A stretch of DNA of 64,000 nucleotides from Trifolium pratense. Taxonomy: Eukaryota > Streptophyta > Magnoliopsida > Fabales > Fabaceae. The DNA is taken from assembly GCF_020283565.1 (NCBI RefSeq), contig NC_060062.1:30998251-31062250 (forward strand). The letters run 5' to 3'. Both the position numbers and the translations under genes were made by a program. Shown here piece by piece: positions 35,842 through 43,453 of this stretch. Below the pieces are notes generated by a model. That model was not told where the DNA came from. It did not search any database and saw only the letters and a program-made list of their open reading frames with translations. How positions within the stretch are numbered: the first letter of the stretch is position 1; the number at the start of each line of letters is the position of its first letter.

Positions 35842-38100
35842 ATGCGTGTAACTACCTCTCTTCACTTAAAGTTACACGCTAATCAAGGAAGTTTTCATTC
35901 AACTTCCCACAACCTCCATCAACCACAATCATTATTTTTCATCTATTCTCTCTCTCACGCTCAAAAACTCTCTATCTTCCTCATCAACATCTCTCTGACT
36001 TCTCCTCTTCTCAGAAAACTTCAAATCCAAATCATGTCTAACTCTGCCAAATCCTCACCAACAAAGTCAGATGCTACTCCATCACTACAAAAGGTGGTAA
36101 TCGATGCTGTTCCTCTAACCACCATACCTTCCACAAGTCCAACGATGAGGAGAAAATCTGTTGCAAAGAAGGATAAATCATCTCGAACAAGTACAAATCC
36201 TTCATCTCCCTCCGCTTCGATTAAAGTTTCAAAGCGTAAGAGCAAGAAATCGAAGTCTGAATCAAGAAGAAGTTTTACAATGTCTGAACTGCATGTTGAT
36301 CCACTTCCATCGAGTGGTGTTGCTACTCCTGTCGTAAAAGCTGCAGAGGTTAATGTTGACACATCTGGTAAGAACTCACTTAATCAAAACTCTGATGCTC
36401 CAAATTCTGTTGAAAACCTAGGTTTAGAAAAACCTGCTATGTCTGAAAAATTGGGGAAAACTGTTCCTAACCCCCCTACTGTTGTTGATGCTAATATTGG
36501 TGCTTCCACTAAGACCAATGAGGCTGTTGCTGATGAGTCTCTCAAGAGAACTGCTCCTGAGACTCATGTTGCGCCGAATGTTGCAACACATGGCGCTGCG
36601 CCAAATGTGGTGCCAGATGTTACCACATCTTTGGCACAAGAGAACCTTGTGGACTATTCTGAGTCTGATGAGAGTCCCCCACCTAAGGATACTGATAAAG
36701 AAGCTGTTTCTGATAAAGTTGTGAATGAAACTCCTGAGGTGATAATTGTTAATGAAAATGAAACTACAGCTAGTGATAAGGCTATTCCTGCACATTCTGA
36801 AGCTAGTGTAGCTAGGAGGACTAGAAGTAGGGCTGGTAAAGCTGTAGAGACTGCTAGTACACCTGTCCAAACACCAAAACCCTCTAAGGCTGGAAAAGCT
36901 ACTGGTAAAAAGCCTGTGTATGGACCTCCAAAACCTGTCAGTAAAGTGGTCCCTAGGTCAGAGACCAAGAAAAGAAAAGCTCCTCCAACAAGTGATTCTG
37001 ATTTTGAACCTGAGACAGATGTTGCTGCATCTGGCAGCACATCTAGAAAGAGTATAGGAAGGAAGAAGATTCCTCAAACTGTTCCCTATGCTCCTTTAGA
37101 TAATGTCTCATTCCATCTAGAGAATGGATCTGCAAGATGGAAATTTGTGTATCATAGAAGGTTAGCTCTAGAAAGGAATTTGAAGAATGATATTCTTGAA
37201 TGTCCAAGTGTTGTTGAAGCTCTTGAGTATGCTGGTTTGATGAAAACTGTTGTGGGTTTGGACAAGTGCTATGACAGGCTTGTCAAAGAATTCTTGATTA
37301 ATGTAGCTGCAGATTGTAATGATCCAGCAAGTCCTGAATACAGGCAAGTGTTTGTTCGTGGAAAGTGTGTTCAATTCTCCCCTATTGTGATAAACCAATA
37401 TCTCCAAAGAAGTTCTGATGAAGTGGCTCCTCTAAAAGCCACAGATAATGAAATCTGCAAGGTCCTCACTGGTGGAAAAATTAAAGTGTGGCCAAGCAAG
37501 GCAAAGCTGTCTGCAACTTCCCTCTCACCATTCTACGCTGTTTTAAATAGGATTGCTGCCCATAATTGGGTACCAACCACTCACTCAGGTGACATTGCAA
37601 GAGGATTGGGAAAGTTTATCTATGCTGTGGGTACAAAGGCCAAGTTTGATTATGGATCTTATTTCTTTCAAGAAACTTTAAGCCATGCCCTGACTTATGC
37701 TGTTGAGAAGCCAGTGGCTCTCACCACTCTGCTATGCAATATTATACTTGAACAACACCCAGATATACTAAGAAGTTCTGATGTTCCTTGCAAAAGGAAA
37801 GGAGTGTTGGTGATTGAGCAGAGGCTGCTGGATGGGACAAATGCTGCAGCAGGTGTTGGCACATCTGTCCAGGGTGGTGTTCTTTCTAGGAAGCAGATGA
37901 TTGCTGATTTGACTGAGACCAGCAGAGCCCTTGAGGCAAGAAAATTGAAAATAGACCGTGTGATTGAGGCACTCAAGGCTGAGGAAGCTGCTGAAATGGC
38001 TGAGGGTGAGCCAGATGGACAAGAAGGAAAAGAGGCTAGTGAGTCTGAGGATGGTTCTGAGGATGTGATGGAGGACTCTGATGAAAGTTCTTCAATATGA
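35842..38100 (+). CDS. Element A envelope-like ORF
   Basis: Frame open from directly after the pol stop (35,827). The first in-frame ATG is 35,842, and the ATG at 36,034 (MSNSAKSSPTKSD) is a more natural independent start. From 35,842 it has 752 residues. The N-terminal part is basic and low-complexity (KVSKRKSKKSKSESRRSF), followed by a long acidic/Ala-Pro disordered stretch. A folded segment at about residues 415-655 (VSFHLENGSARWKFVYHRR; YGSYFFQETLSHALTY) resembles the 'putative plant transposon protein' domain seen in legume 'envelope-like' annotations. No clear transmembrane anchor or fusion peptide is visible. A hydrophobic run (LFFIYSLSHAQKLSIFLI) exists only if translation includes the region before 36,034. 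A true envelope role is doubtful; function unknown. Confidence 0.85.
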   Translation: MRVTTSLHLKLHANQGSFHSTSHNLHQPQSLFFIYSLSHAQKLSIFLINISLTSPLLRKLQIQIMSNSAKSSPTKSDATPSLQKVVIDAVPLTTIPSTSPTMRRKSVAKKDKSSRTSTNPSSPSASIKVSKRKSKKSKSESRRSFTMSELHVDPLPSSGVATPVVKAAEVNVDTSGKNSLNQNSDAPNSVENLGLEKPAMSEKLGKTVPNPPTVVDANIGASTKTNEAVADESLKRTAPETHVAPNVATHGAAPNVVPDVTTSLAQENLVDYSESDESPPPKDTDKEAVSDKVVNETPEVIIVNENETTASDKAIPAHSEASVARRTRSRAGKAVETASTPVQTPKPSKAGKATGKKPVYGPPKPVSKVVPRSETKKRKAPPTSDSDFEPETDVAASGSTSRKSIGRKKIPQTVPYAPLDNVSFHLENGSARWKFVYHRRLALERNLKNDILECPSVVEALEYAGLMKTVVGLDKCYDRLVKEFLINVAADCNDPASPEYRQVFVRGKCVQFSPIVINQYLQRSSDEVAPLKATDNEICKVLTGGKIKVWPSKAKLSATSLSPFYAVLNRIAAHNWVPTTHSGDIARGLGKFIYAVGTKAKFDYGSYFFQETLSHALTYAVEKPVALTTLLCNIILEQHPDILRSSDVPCKRKGVLVIEQRLLDGTNAAAGVGTSVQGGVLSRKQMIADLTETSRALEARKLKIDRVIEALKAEEAAEMAEGEPDGQEGKEASESEDGSEDVMEDSDESSSI

Positions 38101-38289
38101 TTTCTGATGTTTCCTTATACTTGTTTCTGATGTACTTTTGGTATTTCTTTTGTTGTTCCTTTATGGGCTAGGCCCTGAATTTCTAGCACCTGTGTGTGCT
38201 CTATGGTCTGTAATAACTACACACTGATATTCTCTATGCTCTGGTACACTATGATTCCCTATTCATGATGTTTGTCTAAATTGTGGCTA

Positions 38290-38912
38290 AAAAGGGGGAG
38301 TAGTGTGAGTAGTGTGTGTGTGTGACAAGTGTGAAGACAGATGTTCTCACATCTGGTGACTTTTGTTCGTATGCTCGTAATGAGGGGGAGTGTGAGTAAT
38401 ATGCATGTACTGAGGGGGAGTAGTGAATATTCTTTCTCTATCTGGTGTGTGTATGCATGAATTCAGGGGGAGTGTGAGTGAAATTATCTCTTGATCGCCT
38501 GAATGTATTGATGACAAATGTTGTGCCAAGTGTTATGGCACCTGACTATTGAGTCCACTATCTCTTATGACTGAGAATTTATTTTTCTCAGATGTTTATG
38601 GGAATTTATTTTTCCCTGTTGTTCTTATGTTGAAGAAATGTGTTTTATACTATTAGGAGTTTATTTCTCCTACTTCTAAAACATCTACTATTGGGAGTTT
38701 ATTTCTCCCTTGTGTTGTTCCATGAGGCTAGTTGTGTTTTATTCCGCTGTTGCATTGCCTCTGATGCTACTTGATTTTCTTGGAAGTAGTTTTTATTATG
38801 TGTTACTTTCTTTCCTGGTTGTGTGATCATGTTGACTCGAAGGAAAGGTAATACTGTATCTCTCTATATACTGGTCTAATATTGTTTTAGCCAAAATTTG
38901 CCAAAGGGGGAG
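38290..38912 (+). promoter_or_regulatory. Element A polypurine tract cluster
   Basis: Five AGGGGGAG-type tracts lie between the envelope-like ORF and the 3' LTR: 38,291-38,300, 38,381-38,390, 38,411-38,420, 38,464-38,472 and the terminal CCAAAGGGGGAG at 38,901-38,912, two bases before the LTR. The last primes plus-strand synthesis. Multiplied tracts are described as a Sirevirus hallmark. Confidence 0.8.
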
Positions 38913-38914
38913 AT

Positions 38915-39957
38915 TGTTGGGTTTTTGTATATTGGCTACATTTTGCAAAAACATATTTCAGCCAAGTGTTGAGACAAGTGTGCTGACCCCAAGTGTTGTG
39001 ACAAATGTTGGGACACTTTGGAACAACACCTGACTCTGTTCCTGCGCGCGCCAGCTAAGGTGTTATTATTTTCTACGCAATCTTTTGAAGATCTGTTTGA
39101 AGAATTTGTTCAAGGTATCTTGCAGAAGAAGGCGCACGTGTTTAATGTGATTCAGAAGGCAGCTAAACCCTAGTTTTATTTTCCAAAGAAATTATATTTT
39201 TGGAAAATATATTTTTGCGGTTTCAAAAATATAACTATTGTTTTCAAAAATATATCACTGCTGCCGCAATTCTAGAAGCCCTAATTTTGTCTTGAAGCCC
39301 AAGTCGTTCTACTACTATAAATACGAAGGCAAGCATATGGTTTCAAGCATCTAAAATCGTGTTCTTACAAAGCATGTGTTTTAGGGATTTTAGAGTGTTA
39401 ATTGTGAGCCTTTCTTGTGTCTCATTGATGCAAGCTTAGGACCTGAGTGTTATTGAGTTGTAAGTGTGAACTTCTCCTAAGCTTTGAAGTACGGAGATTG
39501 TTCTATTGTGTTGTGTGGTTTACTCGCAAGCTTTTAAGCAAGAGTGAATCCTAGTTTTTAGGAGTGTGTCTCCAATCGTTGTAATCGTCTGAGTTGAATA
39601 GCAGCGCTGTCTGTGTTGCTAAGGTAGGAATTGGGACGGGGTCTCATATCTAGGAGTTCCTAGGTAGAAGGGTCATTGGGTAGTGATTAAGTGAGAAGTT
39701 GTAAACGGGTGAGTTTAACTTCGAAGTAATACTGCTGATAGTGGACTTCATTCCTGGATTGGTATCCCCCAGAGTAGGCTTTAGGCTGAACTGGGTTAAC
39801 AACTCTTGTGTGTTATTTACTTTACTGTTTGTATTGTTTTATGTTATTTGCTCTGTTTATAGACAAGTGTTGGCGCACCAGTAACAACATCTGTCTACAA
39901 CAGACAAGTGTTGCTACACCTTGAGCAACACCTGTCCACTGTGTGCCAGGAATTTCA
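38915..39957 (+). repeat. Element A 3' LTR
   Basis: Same 1,043-bp length as the 5' LTR, with the same ends (TGTTGGG..ATTTCA) and no visible difference. It is followed by the ATTTT target duplication and the resumed X repeat. Confidence 0.95.
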
Positions 39958-40285
39958 ATTTTTATACTTGATGAATGCCACTTGAAAGAAGAGGAAAAGT
40001 AAGGGTTGGAGAGAGATCAAAATTTAAAAACCATTGGACCATAGAAGTTTTACAACTGGAGAAAGAAACAGGGACCAATTATGAATTGAAGGGAATGAAA
40101 ATGGAAAAAGGAAGAAGAGGTTTGTGTTGTGGAAGATAACGCTATACCAAAAAAAAACTAAGGAGAGAAAAAAATAAAGACGCTTGTGTGAGAGTGTGAG
40201 AGCACGTGTTGAGAAAATAGAAGCAACACGTCATTCGCTATGCTTCGTGAAATATCATCTCGAGAAATCCAGCATTGCTCTATAA
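39958..40285. repeat. X repeat, copy 1, right half
   Basis: Continues copy 1 after element A (atacttgatgaatgccacttgaaagaagagg...) to GAGAAATCCAGCATTGCTCT, where copy 2 begins. It parallels 40,626-40,945 and 57,027-57,345. Confidence 0.8.
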
Positions 40286-40945
40286 GTAAGAGCCGTGCTA
40301 TATATAGCGAAAGATTTCGCTCGTAAAATTTCACGAATTGCAGTTTACTGTATATTTCACTTGTATTTCTCTAAGTTATTGAATACTGAAAACAACTCTG
40401 CAACTACGCTGTTGTTTCTCTCTCTTTACAAAACTACAAACCCTTCACTCTTGGGCAACGAAACAGATCTAACCAGATTCATCTTCTTGTTGTTGCTTTG
40501 GTTCTACAATTTTGGAGCAGATTTGCATTTATCTTTGAAGAAGAAACACTTAATTTTGTGCCAAATTGAAGTGATGGAGAAACAAATTTGTCAGATGAGA
40601 AAAATGGTAGTTTAGGAGTGATTTTTGTACTTGATGAATGTCAGTTGAAAGAAGAGGAAAAATAAGGGTTGAAGAGAGATCAAAATTTAAAACCATTGGA
40701 ACATAGAAGTTTTACAACTAGAGAAAGAAACAGAGACCAATTATGAATTGAAGGGAATGAAAATGGAAAAAGGAAGAAGAGGTTTGAATTGTGGAAGATA
40801 ACGCTTTACCAAAAAAAAAAAAACTAAGGAGAGAAAAAAATAAAGACGCTTGTATGAGAGCACACGTTGAAAAAATAAAAGCAACTCGTCATTTGCTATG
40901 CTTCGTGAAATATCCTCTCGCGAAATCTAGCATTTCTCTACAAGA
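40286..40945. repeat. X repeat, copy 2 (complete, about 660 bp)
   Basis: The start (AAGAGCCGTGCTATATATAG..GATTTCGCTCGTAAAATTTC) and the end (TTCGTGAAATATCCTCTCGC GAAATCTAGCATTTCTCTAC) are imperfect inverted complements sharing GATTTCGC and ATTTCACGAA cores, so the unit looks like a foldback DNA element. It is tandem to copy 1. No transposase; superfamily not determined. Confidence 0.7.
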
Positions 40946-40983
40946 AGGATCTTTTATGCCGGTGTAAAAAATTTAAGGGTCTT

Positions 40984-41158
40984 GTTAACATGTGCCCTAA
41001 GGGCACATATGGCACATGTTAAAAATATAAAAGTAGAAATATTCTCTTAAATTTTCTGTAATTAATTTGTGATCAAATTTTAAAAGTAAAGTAAATGCAT
41101 TAATTATGATAAAATATTTTCTTTTTTGAATCACTAACATGTGCCTTAGGACACATGT
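40984..41158. mobile_element. Small TIR element with ACATGTGCC(C/T)TAAGG ends, cut by element B
   Basis: The left end TTAACATGTGCCCTAAGGGC is itself palindromic; the right end is GTGCCTTAGGACACATGT, followed by TTAG after element B. A full copy is at 57,385-57,553 and a right part at 59,093-59,150. Element B entered at its right terminus. Confidence 0.65.
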
Positions 41159-42245
41159 TGAAGGTGTGAAAACACAAGAAGGGGGGGGTTGAATTGTGTT
41201 TTAGCTAAGTTAAAACTTTTTCAAGTTCTTAACTCAACTACGTTCGCAGCGGATAAATAACACAAATAATAACAAGAGAGAGAGAGAGAGAGAAATCACA
41301 CAAGCAGTTTATACTGGTTCCTCTCACAAAACGAGAGTAGTCCAGTCCCCTTGCACTTCCAAGGGAGTTCACTATAATCACACAAGATTACACCTGCTCA
41401 AGCACACAAGCAAGAGACTTCTCAACAATGCTCAAGCACACAAGCAAGAGACTTCACACTTAAGCACACAAGCTTAAGTTTCCTCAAGTAATAGTAAAAT
41501 GTATAAAAATATACAAGTGCTCTTAGATGAACCTAAAGAGAGCAAATACAAATAATACAGAGTATTTGACTAAAGTGCAAAAACACTTGATGAAAGGTTC
41601 AGAGCTTGTATACACAGAGTTCAGAGTTTGTTCAGCGCACGTTCAATTCTTGATAAATTGTATATATGTTGTAGCTGAATCTTCTAGTATATATACTACT
41701 AGAAGAGAGTCGTTGCAAAAAGAACCGTTGGAGTTGATAATCTTTTGTCTTCAAGCAGTCTGTCTTGATGCAGTTTGGTTGTATCCAAAACTAAGAAAGA
41801 GTTTCAGGTACTTTGACTACAGCAGAGAAGACTTTCCTTATTCAGCTAACAAAAACTGAAGACCCACGTTCTCAAGATAGAACAGACAAACAGAGGGTAG
41901 CTGAACTGATCAGGCTTGAAAGGTCCTTTTCTTCATTGGTAGAAGAGTTGACTTGCAAAGAGAATCTTCACAGATATCAAAAAGATCTTCAGACTTTGAT
42001 GAAGCTTAGTAGTCAGTCAAGAAGTTCTGAAGACTCCATCCTCTGAAGGTTGTAACTTCTGAAGTCCAACATCTTCTGAGCGCTTGTGAACTTCTGAATT
42101 CACATCCTCTGAACTTCATATGATGCTTATATCTGCACACTTAAAATAAATTTTTAGTCCTTCCAATTGTTAATTAATACTTTGTTATCATCAAAACCTT
42201 TATAGATTTAGGGGCAAACATTTTTAAATCAATTTTGTTCCAACA
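41159..42245 (-). repeat. Element B 3' LTR
   Basis: A 1,087-bp LTR, TG..CA on either strand (plus: TGAAGGTGTGAAAACACAAG .. TTGTTCCAACA). It contains a TATA-like palindrome CTAGTATATATACTACTAG near 41,683-41,702 and a (GA)n run near 41,275. Open frames within it (41,527-42,046, +) are duplicated in the other LTR and are not genes. Confidence 0.92.
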
Positions 42246-42247
42246 AT

Positions 42248-42690
42248 CTCCCCCTTTTTGATGATGACAAACATAAGTATTAATTGACAATTGTTGTTAA
42301 ATTAACTTATCATGTTTCTCTTAGGTTTATGAGGTTTGCAAGCTCCCCCTAAGATTGATACTCCATAAAGTCTGAACTTTATGTTTTATCCATGATATTT
42401 TAATTTAGTATAAGATTAAGATAATTTGAAATAAAACAAGTTTCATATCTTTCTTCAGAGTGAGAGGTTTGCAAGCTCTCCCCCTAAGTCTCATAAGGCT
42501 AAGTTAAAATTGCACTCTTAACTTATCCTTACTTATGAAATTTATTTCAGTTTCAACTAACTCAGTCTCCACCTTGAAATACGTAAAACAACTTAAAAGT
42601 AACAACTTTTAATTTAACGGATAAAAGCGAGATAAAAGTGGTTTCAGTTTTGAACTTATCACTTATCAATTAATGCGTAACTACTCCCCC
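42248..42690 (-). promoter_or_regulatory. Element B polypurine tract cluster
   Basis: On the minus strand AGGGGGAG-like tracts occur at 42,681-42,692, 42,477-42,485, 42,341-42,350 and, adjacent to the LTR, AAAAAGGGGGAGAT at 42,246-42,260. They parallel the cluster in element A. Confidence 0.75.
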
Positions 42691-42828
42691 TTTTGTCATT
42701 ATCAAAAAGTAAAAAAATTTATATAACCAAGGCAGTCAAAGAAAGAAGAGTGGTTGTTACAAAGGTGAAGTAATTTCAAAAACAAAAACCAACGCGCTCA
42801 AAGGTTTATAAAAGGTGAGCGAGTTAAC

Positions 42829-43194
42829 ATGCCTTCTTCACGGAAAAACAAGAATAAACAAGTGAAGCAAGAGAGATTGGGAATAATGAAAAGATTTAGT
42901 TTACGCATCGCAGAGTTTAAGAAAAAGAAAGATGACGAGCAACGCGAAAAAGATGAGAAGGATAAAGAAGACAACAAGAAGCCACAAGACACTGAGATAA
43001 TAATCATCTCATCAGATTCTGAAGCTGAAGAGAATGAAGATGATGCTGACTATGTTGAGTTTTTGGCTAGCTATGTTCCAGAAGAGGAACAAGAAGAAGA
43101 AGAACAAGAGCAAAACCCGGATCCCATAGAAATATCATCAGATGATGCTGAGGAGAAATCAGAGATTTCTTCTGAGTTTTATCCATCTGATTAG
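42829..43194 (+). CDS. Antisense small ORF of element B with two SIM-like motifs
   Basis: A 121-residue frame runs opposite to the element's sense genes, in the space between the envelope-like ORF and the 3' LTR. The N-terminal third is strongly basic (MPSSRKNKNKQVKQER, FKKKKDDEQREKDEK) and the C-terminal half very acidic. Residues 57-63 (IIIISSD, then SEAEENEDD) and 99-105 (PIEISSD, then DAEEKSE) fit the SUMO-interacting-motif pattern of a hydrophobic core followed by Ser/acidic residues. A TATA-like TTTATAAAAGG lies about 20 bases before the ATG (close for a normal TATA-to-start distance) and AATAAAAAAA lies about 60 bases after the stop. Antisense ORFs are known in some plant LTR-retrotransposon lineages. 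Expression and function are unproven. Confidence 0.55.
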   Translation: MPSSRKNKNKQVKQERLGIMKRFSLRIAEFKKKKDDEQREKDEKDKEDNKKPQDTEIIIISSDSEAEENEDDADYVEFLASYVPEEEQEEEEQEQNPDPIEISSDDAEEKSEISSEFYPSD

Positions 43195-43453
43195 GATTAG
43201 GTTGTCTTTTTCTTTTTCTTTGATTTACCAATGTACTCAACATTGTTGGAGCATTAATAAAAAAAATTTCGTTTTAAAAAGCATCTTGTGTTCTTGTGTT
43301 CTTATTTATCAAGAAAATATAAATATCAATTGAACATAAAAAAATAATCAAGCAAAACATAAACAAAACAACTTGAAATAGATAAACCAGGAAAAGTGTT
43401 CAGAAGATAAACAAGACAATAAAAAGAAAGCTTAAAAACAGGTGCATAGAATC

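Larger units (their letters stand above)
29771..39957 (+). mobile_element. Element A: full-length Sirevirus-like Ty1/copia retrotransposon, 10.2 kb
   Basis: LTRs at 29,771-30,813 and 38,915-39,957 are both 1,043 bp and show no difference I could find by eye. TSD is ATTTT (29,766-29,770; 39,958-39,962). Order: 5' LTR, primer-binding site for initiator tRNA-Met, a Gag-Pol ORF of 1,647 codons in Copia order (gag, protease, integrase, RT, RNase H), UAG stop, in-frame envelope-like ORF, several polypurine tracts, 3' LTR. This is the layout of SIRE1 and other Sireviruses. The absence of stops or shifts, with matching LTRs, points to a very recent insertion that may be competent; activity itself is not shown. 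It is nested in X repeat copy 1. Confidence 0.95.

Noticed and set aside
35842..36033. Hydrophobic run before residue 65 of the element A envelope-like ORF as a signal peptide or membrane anchor
   Set aside because: It lies upstream of the more natural ATG at 36,034, in what looks like a leader; in a readthrough product it would be internal. It cannot be counted as evidence for a true envelope protein.
41527..42046. Plus-strand frames of 110 and 77 codons, also at 52,553-53,072
   Set aside because: Both sets lie within the two LTRs of element B and are identical because the LTRs are; they are antisense to the element and have no motif.
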